DNA from: Planctomycetota bacterium
Lineage (GTDB): Bacteria; Planctomycetota; SZUA-567
DNA length: 9,282 nucleotides
Reading direction: 5' to 3'
NCBI GenBank assembly: GCA_031270145.1
Contig: JAISYD010000199.1
Coordinates: 1-9,282, forward strand
The notes under the pieces were generated by a model. That model saw nothing but the letters and a program-made list of their open reading frames with translations. It ran no database searches and was not told the DNA's origin. Below, piece by piece: positions 1 through 5,612 of the stretch. The translations under genes and the position numbers were made by a program. Each line of letters starts with the position of its first letter. Within the stretch, counting starts at the first letter, position 1.

Positions 1-210
1 CTGGGTTGCGGCGCCGCTATCGCGACCAGTTCGGTTATGACCGAATTGGCCCGGGGCAAAACCATTGACGAGGCCCTGGCCTTGACCCGCGACAACGTGG
101 CCGCCGCCCTGGATGGCCTGCCACCGGCCAAAATGCACTGCTCCAACCTGGCGACCGATGGCCTGCGGGCCGCCATCGATGACTATCTCAGGAAGAAACC
201 CAAGGCGTGA
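1..210 (+). CDS. nifU: Fe-S cluster assembly scaffold protein, NifU/IscU type (3' end only)
   Basis: This is the last 69 codons of an Fe-S scaffold gene, read in frame 1 from the window edge to a TGA stop. Scaffolds of this family assemble a [2Fe-2S] or [4Fe-4S] cluster on three conserved cysteines, with sulfur from a NifS/IscS cysteine desulfurase, and pass it to apoproteins in the cytoplasm. Two of the three ligand contexts are visible: LGCGAAIATSS near residue 3, and LPPAKMHCSNLA at about residues 40-51. The protein stops soon after the family's helical end (AIDDYLRKK). It therefore lacks the C-terminal domains of long nitrogen-fixation NifU proteins and is an IscU-like single domain. The KMHCSNLA form resembles the short NifU of clostridia and Desulfobacterota more than E. 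coli IscU (KIHCSILA), which is why I chose the symbol; iscU would be equally defensible. A desulfurase gene upstream of the window would be expected. Confidence 0.93.
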   Translation: MGCGAAIATSSVMTELARGKTIDEALALTRDNVAAALDGLPPAKMHCSNLATDGLRAAIDDYLRKKPKA

Positions 211-219
211 ACCGCCGCC

Positions 220-265
220 AGATCCATGCGTGGGCCGGAAATGCCGCAAGCCGGCAAGGGGATCT
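220..265. repeat. Nested inverted repeat downstream of the scaffold gene
   Basis: Outer arms AGATCC (220-225) and GGATCT (260-265) enclose inner arms GCCGG (234-238) and CCGGC (251-255). RNA from this stretch could fold into an interrupted hairpin just after the scaffold-gene stop. There is no T-run, so it is not a canonical terminator. The arms are short and the sequence GC-rich, so chance pairing is possible. Apart from this and the stronger stem-loop at 300-329, I see nothing in the 151-bp gap 211-361. Confidence 0.25.
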
Positions 266-299
266 CCAGGATTTGCAAGCCTCCCGGCATAAACAGCAT

Positions 300-329
300 C
301 AGGCACGCCGTCACGGGACGGCGTGCCTG
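300..329. terminator. Perfect 13-bp stem-loop between convergent genes
   Basis: The arms 300-312 and 317-329 pair without mismatch (core AGGCACGCCGTC / GACGGCGTGCCT) around a 4-base loop. The stem lies between the stop of the plus-strand scaffold gene (210) and the stop of the minus-strand small gene (362), so it could end transcripts arriving from both sides. Neither side has a clean T-run; the minus-strand exit reads GATGCTGTTTA. It may therefore be a weak or Rho-assisted terminator, or an mRNA 3'-end stabiliser, and not a textbook intrinsic terminator. The stem itself is certain; its function is inferred from position. Confidence 0.6.
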
Positions 330-361
330 GGAAGCCGCGGCAAAATTCCGGAAGGCGGCGG

Positions 362-532
362 CTACGCCCGCTTCCTGGCCCGGAGGGCGGCGGTGCGGCG
401 GTGCGGATGTGTACCAACATTGGCGCGCTTGACCGGGCGCTTGGCCGCCTTCTGGGCGGCGTTCCCGCGGCGGACCTTGCGCCGCTCTTTCAACAGGGCG
501 TCGCGCTCGGATTTCTTGGTGTTCTTGGGCAT
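362..532 (-). CDS. Small, highly basic hypothetical protein (56 aa)
   Basis: I do not recognise this protein. It is 56 residues from ATG (532) to TAG (362), starts MPKNTKKSERDALLKERRK and is dominated by Lys and Arg, with no cysteine, no membrane segment and no signal peptide. The first 20 residues look helical and strongly charged; the second half is a patchwork of KRPVKR, HPHRR and RARKRA. Such composition fits a nucleic-acid- or ribosome-binding protein, but no known family is claimed. Three things support a real gene. A GGAAG motif lies 6 bases before the ATG. A consensus-like sigma-70 promoter (625-652, same strand) would give a leader of about 85 nt. A strong stem-loop (300-329) lies just after the stop. 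The reading frame also stays open upstream to an ATG at 598, but that start lacks a comparable ribosome binding site. Confidence 0.55.
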   Translation of the reverse strand: MPKNTKKSERDALLKERRKVRRGNAAQKAAKRPVKRANVGTHPHRRTAALRARKRA

Positions 533-612
533 GACCGTCTTCCTTGTCTTCTTCGCGGCCGCCGCCCGGAGGCGGCGCCGGTTCAATATCCATCCCAATC
601 CGGAACCAAATC

Positions 613-643
613 AACGCGGAGGGGATTATAGCCGCCCCGCGTT
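613..643. repeat. Inverted repeat AACGCGG-N17-CCGCGTT bracketing a -10 box
   Basis: Perfect 7-bp arms at 613-619 and 637-643 flank the TATAAT box (625-630) of the minus-strand promoter. One arm falls in the spacer and the other at the predicted transcription start. This geometry suits an operator for a dimeric repressor. Arms that are mostly G/C in a GC-rich genome could also arise by chance. Confidence 0.35.
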
Positions 644-652
644 CGGCGTCAA
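625..652 (-). promoter_or_regulatory. Sigma-70-type promoter TTGACG-N16-TATAAT for the small basic gene
   Basis: On the minus strand, TTGACG (647-652) is followed after 16 bases by a perfect TATAAT (625-630), placing the transcription start near 617. The promoter sits 18 bases beyond the stop of gltL, which has no clear terminator, so the small gene at 362-532 could be read both from here and by read-through. A perfect -10 box in such GC-rich DNA is unlikely to be accidental. It lies inside the inverted repeat at 613-643. Confidence 0.72.
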
Positions 653-670
653 GGCGAAAACCCGCCGAGG

Positions 671-1402
671 CTAACAATGCGAAAGTATCTTGTCGAGGAA
701 ATCTTTGGCCCGGTCGGTCTTCGGGTTGGCGAAGAATTCGTCCTTCGGGGTGTCCTCCATGATCCGCCCTTCATCCATAAACACCACTCGGTGCGCCACC
801 TTGTGCGCGAAGCCCATCTCGTGGGTGACCACCATCATGGTCATGCCCTCGTTCGCCAACTCCACCATGACGTCCAGCACCTCCTTGATCATTTCGGGAT
901 CCAGGGCGCTGGTGGGTTCGTCGAACAGCATGGCCACCGGGTCCATGCACAGGGCGCGGATAATGGCCACCCGCTGCTGCTGGCCGCCCGAAAGCTGACC
1001 GGGATGCTTGTGGGAATGGGCCAGGAGCCCCACCCGCTCCAGCAGGATGTTGGCTTTTTCCGTGGCCTCCTCTCGCGTCCGCCGCAGCACCTTGACCTGC
1101 GGCAGCACTAGGTTGCGCAGAATGGTGAGGTGGGGGAAGAGCTCGAAGTGCTGGAACACCATGCCGACATGGGCTCGGAGCTTGGCCAGATTCGTGTTGT
1201 AGCCGTTGACCACGGTGTTGTTGACGATTATCTCGCCCCGCTGGATCGGCTCCAGGCCGTTCACGGTCTGGATCAAGGTTGACTTGCCGCTGCCGGACGG
1301 CCCGCAAATCACCACTACCTCGCCCTTGTCGACATGAGTGGAGCAGCCGTCCAGCACCTTGAAATGCCCGTACCACTTGGAAATGTCCTTTATGGTGATC
1401 AT
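671..1402 (-). CDS. gltL: Glutamate/aspartate ABC importer, ATP-binding subunit
   Basis: GltL is the cytoplasmic ATPase that powers uptake through the GltJ/GltK channel. The 243-residue length is normal for polar-amino-acid ATPases. Visible in order are the aromatic stacking motif KWYG (residues 9-12), Walker A GPSGSGKST (34-42), Q-loop glutamine 84 in MVFQHFELFPH, signature LSGGQQQR (137-144), Walker B with catalytic glutamate MLFDEP (158-163), D-loop SALDP and H-loop histidine 194 in VVTHEMGFA. All catalytic elements are intact. After the signature the protein reads VAIIRAL where most relatives have VAIARAL, a minor difference. The ATG lies 3 bases beyond the gltK stop, with a GAGGG ribosome binding site inside the end of gltK, so the genes are translationally linked. 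It is the last gene of the operon; no convincing hairpin plus T-run follows the TAG stop. Confidence 0.95.
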   Translation of the reverse strand: MITIKDISKWYGHFKVLDGCSTHVDKGEVVVICGPSGSGKSTLIQTVNGLEPIQRGEIIVNNTVVNGYNTNLAKLRAHVGMVFQHFELFPHLTILRNLVLPQVKVLRRTREEATEKANILLERVGLLAHSHKHPGQLSGGQQQRVAIIRALCMDPVAMLFDEPTSALDPEMIKEVLDVMVELANEGMTMMVVTHEMGFAHKVAHRVVFMDEGRIMEDTPKDEFFANPKTDRAKDFLDKILSHC

Positions 1403-1405
1403 GGA

Positions 1406-2098
1406 TCAGGCCCTCGCCTTCCGCACCGTCACCCGCCGCTTCAGCCAGTCGACCGTCTGCGAAGCCAGGAAACAGACGACGAAATAAACGGCGCCGGCGA
1501 AAAGAACCATGCCGGGATAATAGCCATTGGTTTTGCCGATGTTGGTGGCGTGGCGGAAAAAATCCCCCAGTCCCAAGAGGTATACCAGGGAGCTGTCCTG
1601 GAAAATGATGATGCTTTGGGTCAACAGGATGGGCGTCATGTTGCGGAACGCCTGGGGGAGGAGCACCAGCCGCAGGGCCTGGCCCCGGGTCATGCCCAGG
1701 GCCAGAGCCGCCTTGCCCTGCGTCCGGGGGATGCTGTTCAGGCCGGCCCGGAAAATCTCGGCGTAGAAGGCGGCCTCGAAAATCACGAAGGCGGTCACGG
1801 CCGAGATCAGCCGGATGTCGGTGTCGGGCTTAAGGCCGAGGAGGTTGGACACCACCTGCGGCACGACGAGGTAGAACCAGGCCAGGATCATGACCAGCGG
1901 GATCAACCGGAAGACGTTGACGTACAGCATGGCGAGCCAGCGAAGCGGGAGCAACGGCGAGATGGCGGCCACGGCTAGGGCCATCCCCAAGAGCATCCCG
2001 AGCGCCACGGCGGCGGCGGTTATCTCCAGGGTGAGGAGACCCCCCCGCGCCAGCAACGGCAGGGTGTCGCGAATCAGCGTCCAGTCGATGTCGATCAT
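1406..2098 (-). CDS. gltK: Glutamate/aspartate ABC importer, permease subunit GltK
   Basis: This is an inner-membrane permease of the HisM/GlnP-like family for polar amino acids, 230 residues. Hydrophobic segments cover about residues 19-46, 53-82, 95-113, 153-176 and 194-213. The cytoplasmic coupling loop that docks on the ATPase (EAA motif) reads AEIFRAGLNSIPRTQGKAAL and then ALGM at about 113-136. The conserved block PQAFRNMTPILLTQSI and the later QDSSLVYLLGL follow, as in GltK-type permeases. The ATG overlaps the gltJ stop (ATGA at 2095-2098), indicating coupled translation of the two permease halves, which would form the heterodimeric channel. The J/K assignment follows the conserved gene order I-J-K-L and the similarity to the E. 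coli transporter. Confidence 0.92.
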   Translation of the reverse strand: MIDIDWTLIRDTLPLLARGGLLTLEITAAAVALGMLLGMALAVAAISPLLPLRWLAMLYVNVFRLIPLVMILAWFYLVVPQVVSNLLGLKPDTDIRLISAVTAFVIFEAAFYAEIFRAGLNSIPRTQGKAALALGMTRGQALRLVLLPQAFRNMTPILLTQSIIIFQDSSLVYLLGLGDFFRHATNIGKTNGYYPGMVLFAGAVYFVVCFLASQTVDWLKRRVTVRKARA

Positions 2099-2829
2099 GC
2101 CCGGCTCCTGGCGGCCGGCGTCACCCGGATGCGTCGCTCAATGAAACGCATTAAGGTCAAGATGGCTAGGCAGAGGAAGACGTAGGCCAGGGTGATGGCG
2201 ATGAAGGACTCGTAGGAATTGGCCGAGTAGTCGAGCAGCCGGTAGGCCTGGAAAGTCAATTCGATCAGCCCGATGGAGGAGGCGACCGCCGAATTCTTGA
2301 TAAGGTTGAGCGTCTCCGAGGTCAGCGGCGGCATGATGATGCGGTAGGCGTTGGGCATCAGGATGTAACGGTAGGTCTGGGCCAAGGTCATGCCGAGGGC
2401 CAGCCCGGCCTTGCGCTGGCCGCCGGAAAGGGCTTCAATGCCGCTCCTGACCTGTTCCGCCAGGCGCCCGCCGGTGAACAGCCCCAGGCAAATCACCGAT
2501 AGGATGAAGAATTGCACCGGCGGATCGATCCGCTTCACCCAGATGCCGGCGGAGCGGGGCAGGATCTCCGGCATTACCGCATACCACAGGAAAAACTGCA
2601 CCAGCAGGGGGATGTTCCGGAAAATCTCGACATAGACGGTCCCAAGTAGGCGCAGGAGGCGATTGGGCAGGGTGCGGAACACGCCGACCGCGGAACCGGC
2701 GACGAAGGCCACCACCCAAGCGCAGAGGAACAGGGCGGTGGTGTTCAGGAAGCCGTCCAGCAGCCACTGGTAATACTTGACGCCCCCAAAGGGGGCGTCC
2801 TCAAGGAAAATCCCCCAGTTCAGACCCAT
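2095..2829 (-). CDS. gltJ: Glutamate/aspartate ABC importer, permease subunit GltJ
   Basis: This is the second channel subunit, 244 residues, with a longer N-terminus that is typical of GltJ: it starts MGLNWGIFLEDAPFGG and then KYYQWLLDG before the first membrane segment (about 27-52). Other membrane segments lie near 62-86, 105-120, 180-195 and 208-230. The EAA coupling loop spans about 125-147 (EQVRSGIEALSGGQRKAGL, then ALGM). The conserved LIKNSAVASSIGLIEL (about 176-191) is diagnostic for polar-amino-acid permeases. A GGGGAACG motif precedes the ATG, and 21 bases separate it from the gltI stop, so it belongs to the same transcript. The stop overlaps the gltK start by four bases. I see no truncation or frameshift. 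Confidence 0.93.
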   Translation of the reverse strand: MGLNWGIFLEDAPFGGVKYYQWLLDGFLNTTALFLCAWVVAFVAGSAVGVFRTLPNRLLRLLGTVYVEIFRNIPLLVQFFLWYAVMPEILPRSAGIWVKRIDPPVQFFILSVICLGLFTGGRLAEQVRSGIEALSGGQRKAGLALGMTLAQTYRYILMPNAYRIIMPPLTSETLNLIKNSAVASSIGLIELTFQAYRLLDYSANSYESFIAITLAYVFLCLAILTLMRFIERRIRVTPAARSRA

Positions 2830-2850
2830 CGTTCCCCAATGATCCCTTTG

Positions 2851-3747
2851 TTATTGATATGCCTTGTCGTTCGGATTGGCGAACAGTTTCTTCATGGCAT
2901 CGGACAGCTCGAATTTCATGTTCATCCCCTTCGGAGGGATAGGGGAGCCGAACCACTTGTTGAAGGATTCCAAGGCCTTGCCGGAAGTCTGGGCCTCGGC
3001 GATGACCTTGTCGACAAAGGCCTTGAACTTGTCGTCGCCCTTGCGCAGCATCGCGCCGTAGGCCTCGTAGCTCTGGGGGGTGCCGACGATGATCCAGTTG
3101 TCGGGGTTGCGGGATTTGGCTCGCTCGCCGGCCAGGAGTGCGTCGTCAATGAAGAAGGCGTCGGCCCGGCTGGATTCAACGGCGCGGAAGGAGTCCCCGT
3201 GATCGTTGAGGCTGATGATCTGCATGTCCAGTTTTTTCTCGTCCTTCATCTGGAAGGCCAGCTTTTCGGAGGTGGTGCCGCTGGTCACCGCCAGGGTCTT
3301 GCCGGCGAGGTCGGGGAAATCCTTGATGCCGGAGTCCTTGTGGACCAGGAGGCGGGTGCCGATGATGAAGAGGGTGTTGGAGAAGGCCACCTGCTTCTGG
3401 CGCTCCAGGTTGTTGGTGGTGGAGCCGCATTCGAAGTCGTAGGTCCCGTTCTGCAGTAGCGGGATGCGGTTTTGCGAGGTGATGGGGACCAGCTTGACCT
3501 TGAGGTCGGGCAAATCCAATTCCTTTTTGAGCGCTTCGACGATCAGGTTGGAGTAATCTTGGGAATAGCCGACCACGTTCTGGTTGTTGTCGTAATAGGA
3601 AAATGGCACGGAAGATTCACGGTGGCCGACGATGACCTGGCCATCCCGCTTGATTCTGGCTAGGGTGTCGGTTATTTCGCCGGCGCCGGCCGGCTGACAG
3701 GCCAGGGCGAACAGGCAGGCGAATAACAGGGCAGGTGTTTTTCTCAC
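2851..3747 (-). CDS. gltI: Glutamate/aspartate periplasmic binding protein
   Basis: GltI captures glutamate and aspartate in the periplasm and delivers them to GltJK. The 298-residue product follows E. coli GltI closely along its whole length, for example VGHRESSVPFSYYDN, PITSQNRIPLLQNG, DFECGSTTNN, TSGTTSE, DHGDSF, DDALLAGERAK and NPNDKA near the end. Residues matching the family's acidic ligand pocket are present (R43, S109 and R116, the T155-T158 turn, H183). I chose the GTG start at 3747: GGAGG lies 7 bases upstream and the product then begins with a signal peptide (RK, hydrophobic stretch 5-16, probable cleavage AGA|GE after residue 22). The frame continues upstream to an ATG at 3861, but that would bury the signal sequence and begin at the promoter's -10 box. 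The FALAC stretch is a poor lipobox, so I favour a soluble protein. First gene of gltIJKL. Confidence 0.95.
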   Translation of the reverse strand: MRKTPALLFACLFALACQPAGAGEITDTLARIKRDGQVIVGHRESSVPFSYYDNNQNVVGYSQDYSNLIVEALKKELDLPDLKVKLVPITSQNRIPLLQNGTYDFECGSTTNNLERQKQVAFSNTLFIIGTRLLVHKDSGIKDFPDLAGKTLAVTSGTTSEKLAFQMKDEKKLDMQIISLNDHGDSFRAVESSRADAFFIDDALLAGERAKSRNPDNWIIVGTPQSYEAYGAMLRKGDDKFKAFVDKVIAEAQTSGKALESFNKWFGSPIPPKGMNMKFELSDAMKKLFANPNDKAYQ

Positions 3748-3788
3748 GTTTTTTCCTCCAGCGTCCGTTGGGGGTTGCGCCCACAGCC

Positions 3789-3800
3789 ATCCACATGGAT
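3789..3800. repeat. Short palindrome ATCCA-CA-TGGAT in the gltI leader
   Basis: Perfect 5-bp arms around a 2-base centre lie in the 5' untranslated region of gltI, between the predicted transcription start (about 3855) and the GTG at 3747. It could be a regulator site or a chance repeat; its length alone does not decide. Confidence 0.22.
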
Positions 3801-3811
3801 TGGGCGTGAAG

Positions 3812-3832
3812 CGAAACCCGTCGCTTGTTTCG
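3812..3832. repeat. Inverted repeat CGAAAC-N9-GTTTCG in the gltI leader
   Basis: Perfect 6-bp arms at 3812-3817 and 3827-3832 have centres about one helical turn and a half apart. A second overlapping repeat, AGCGA/TCGCT, occupies 3810-3814 and 3821-3825. The element lies 20-45 bases downstream of the predicted gltI transcription start, where a repressor could block elongation or the RNA could fold. No known operator is recognised. Confidence 0.28.
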
Positions 3833-3861
3833 GCAACCAACTGAAATTTAAACGCCAACAC

Positions 3862-3890
3862 AATATACCATGGAGTCGCGTTTTAGTCAA
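3862..3890 (-). promoter_or_regulatory. Sigma-70-type promoter TTGACT-N17-TATATT for gltIJKL
   Basis: On the minus strand, TTGACT (3885-3890) and TATATT (3862-3867) are separated by the optimal 17 bases; five of six bases match consensus in each box. The transcript would start near 3855, giving a leader of about 108 nt before the gltI GTG at 3747. The leader carries two small inverted repeats (3789-3800 and 3812-3832). Confidence 0.78.
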
Positions 3891-3929
3891 CCGCTATCCG
3901 GCAAAAAAACGCGTCCGCCGCGTTTCCGC

Positions 3930-3958
3930 TTGACAGCCCGGCCCGCCCAAGTTTAAAT
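3930..3958 (+). promoter_or_regulatory. Sigma-70-type promoter TTGACA-N17-TTAAAT for the sugar cassette
   Basis: A perfect -35 TTGACA (3930-3935) is followed after 17 bases by TTAAAT (3953-3958), four of six matches to TATAAT. Transcription would begin near 3965 and run into the ATPase gene. The -35 boxes of this promoter and of the gltI promoter are about 40 bases apart and the transcripts diverge, so regulators bound between them could affect both operons. Confidence 0.65.
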
Positions 3959-4001
3959 GGAGCAAATATCCCTTGCGGCACAAGCAAGCAAGACGCCTAA
4001 G

Positions 4002-4016
4002 GTATTGAAACAATAC
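4002..4016. promoter_or_regulatory. Perfect palindrome GTATTG-AAA-CAATAC in the cassette leader
   Basis: Six-base arms surround an AAA centre, about 37-51 bases after the predicted transcription start and 52 bases before the chosen ATG. It could be an operator for a sugar-responsive repressor or a small RNA hairpin. The arms are AT-rich in a GC-rich genome, which makes it more notable than GC-rich repeats nearby. No regulator gene lies in the window and no known operator consensus is recognised. Confidence 0.4.
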
Positions 4017-4067
4017 GCCAACGGTTTGGCCGCCGCTCATTGGCGCGGTACGGATGGGAAACTCCAA

Positions 4068-5612
4068 ATGCCGACGATTGGCGCCAACCATCCGCTCTTG
4101 GTCATGGAGGACATCGTTAAGGGCTTTGGCGGCAACCTGGCGGTCAACCATGTTACCATAAGCGTCCGAGCGGGGCGGGTTGTGGCGCTCCTGGGCGAGA
4201 ACGGGGCTGGGAAATCCACCCTGATCAAAATACTGGCCGGGGTTTACGACCGGGATTCCGGTAACATCTTCCTCGACAACGCGCCGATCGGCTCGGCGGC
4301 GGATTTTTCCCGAGGGGCCAAGGCGGCGATTGCCTTCATTCACCAGGATCTTGGGCTGATCGACTGGATGACCGCGGCGGAAAACATGGCCTTCGTGATG
4401 GGGTTCCCCAGTTCCTGGGGTCTGATCCGCTGGGATGATATCCGGGGACGGGCTTCCCGCGCCCTAGCCGCCGTGGGGCTGGACATCGATCCCGATGTCC
4501 GGGTTTTTGAGTTGTCGCGCACGGAAAAATCCCTTTTGGCCATCGCCCGGGCGGTGAGCGTCAAGGCCAGGGTGCTGGTCTTGGACGAGCCCACCGCCTC
4601 CCTCCCGGCCGCGGACGTGAAACGCCTGTTCGCCGTTCTCAACCGACTCAAGGCCGACGGGGTGGGCATGATCTACGTCACCCACCGACTGGACGAGGTA
4701 ATGGAAATCGCCGACGACGTCGTGGTCATGCGCGACGGTTTCAAGGTGGCGGATATCGAGCGTCGGGAATGCGAGGTGGGGGATCTGGTGCGCCTGATTG
4801 TCGGCAAGGACAAGGGCGGCGACATGCGCCATCCTCAGTCGCTCCGGGAAGAGCCGGCCCTGCGGGCCGAGGGCCTGGTCATCGGCGACGCCGGGCCGGT
4901 TTCCTTTGAATTGCGGAAGGGTGAGATGCTGGCCCTGGCAGGCTTGCGGGGGGCGGGCCAGGAGGAGATGGGGCGCGCCCTCTTCGGCTTGCGGAGCATC
5001 GACGCCGGCTGTGTGGCGTTGGCGGACGGGCGCGCTTTCCGTCCCCGCTCGCCGGTTGACGCCATCGCCCGAGGGGTGAACCTGCTGGCCGGCGACCGCA
5101 TGGTGGAGAGCCTGGTGATGTCGATCAGCGTACGGGAAAACATGTTCATCAATCCCGTGGCGCAGGGGCAAAGGCCGCTAAGCCTCTTCCGCCCCTCCCG
5201 GGAGTCGCGGCGCGGGCTGGCCATGGCCCGGGATTTCGACATCCGGCCGCCGGCGGTTGATATCGACATCAGCGCCCTTTCCGGCGGCAACCAGCAAAAA
5301 GTGGCGCTGGCCCGCTGGCTCAACGTGCCGGGCGATGTGTTGATCCTGGAGGATCCCACCGCCGGGGTGGATGTCGGGGCCAGGGCCGACATTTACCAGT
5401 TGATCGGGCGGGCCATGGATCGCGGCATGGCGATCCTTCTGATTTCTTCGGATTTCGAGGAAGTGGCGAAGATTTGTTCTCGTGCCCTGGTTTTCAACCG
5501 GGGGGCGGTGGCGGCCGAACTGCGCGACGGCGGGGTCAGTTTCGCCAACCTGCTGAAGTGCGCCTCGGCTTCGGACGCCGGGCGGGCGGCGGGCGGCGGG
5601 AGAAAAGCATGA
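4068..5612 (+). CDS. Sugar-type ABC importer ATPase with two fused nucleotide-binding domains
   Basis: This is a RbsA/MglA/XylG-family ATPase, about 514 residues, that would energise uptake through the adjacent permease. Domain 1 has Walker A GENGAGKST (residues 43-51), Q-loop Q93, an atypical signature LSRTEKS (149-155), Walker B LVLDEP (D173, E174) and H206 in YVTHRLDEV. Domain 2 has the degenerate Walker A GLRGAGQEE (292-300) usual for the family, a clear signature LSGGNQQK (404-411) and Walker B ILEDPTAGVDVG (426-437), in which the usual D-E order is reversed to E-D. I start at ATG 4068, with GGGAA 7 bases upstream. An in-frame ATG at 3957 lies inside the promoter's -10 box and would add 37 residues unlike the family. 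The stop overlaps the permease start. The ATPase family is clear; the transported compound is not. Confidence 0.9.
   Translation: MPTIGANHPLLVMEDIVKGFGGNLAVNHVTISVRAGRVVALLGENGAGKSTLIKILAGVYDRDSGNIFLDNAPIGSAADFSRGAKAAIAFIHQDLGLIDWMTAAENMAFVMGFPSSWGLIRWDDIRGRASRALAAVGLDIDPDVRVFELSRTEKSLLAIARAVSVKARVLVLDEPTASLPAADVKRLFAVLNRLKADGVGMIYVTHRLDEVMEIADDVVVMRDGFKVADIERRECEVGDLVRLIVGKDKGGDMRHPQSLREEPALRAEGLVIGDAGPVSFELRKGEMLALAGLRGAGQEEMGRALFGLRSIDAGCVALADGRAFRPRSPVDAIARGVNLLAGDRMVESLVMSISVRENMFINPVAQGQRPLSLFRPSRESRRGLAMARDFDIRPPAVDIDISALSGGNQQKVALARWLNVPGDVLILEDPTAGVDVGARADIYQLIGRAMDRGMAILLISSDFEEVAKICSRALVFNRGAVAAELRDGGVSFANLLKCASASDAGRAAGGGRKA

Larger units (their letters stand above)
3846..3958. 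repeat. Distant inverted pair ATTTAAAC / GTTTAAAT at both divergent promoters
   Basis: ATTTAAAC (3846-3853) sits just beyond the predicted start of the gltI transcript, and its exact reverse complement GTTTAAAT (3951-3958) overlaps the -10 region of the plus-strand promoter. The 97-base separation and mirrored positions could reflect a shared regulator bound at both promoters. An 8-bp AT-rich match between two promoter regions can also be coincidental. Confidence 0.25.

Noticed and set aside
183..677. Minus-strand open frame of 164 codons overlapping the small basic gene in another frame
   Set aside because: It overlaps the scaffold-gene stop, runs through the promoter and stem-loop, and has no ribosome binding site. 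The 362-532 frame fits the promoter and translation signals better.
1334..1978. Plus-strand open frame of 214 codons opposite gltK/gltL
   Set aside because: It lies antisense to two convincingly identified transporter genes, has a composition typical of reverse-frame translation (His, Gly, Gln, Asp rich) and lacks start signals.
3693..3707. Possible lipoprotein signal (FALAC) in GltI
   Set aside because: The -3 residue is Ala and the -2 residue is Leu, a poor lipobox match, and a regular AGA|GE cleavage site follows five residues later. Most GltI proteins are soluble periplasmic proteins.
3748..3861. In-frame ATG at 3861 extending GltI by 38 residues
   Set aside because: The extension would hide the signal peptide and begin at the promoter's -10 region. 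The GTG at 3747 has a GGAGG at ideal distance and gives the normal GltI length.
3957..4067. In-frame upstream start that would lengthen the sugar ATPase by 37 residues
   Set aside because: The ATG lies within the predicted -10 box, it has no ribosome binding site, and the added residues do not resemble the usual short N-terminus of the family.
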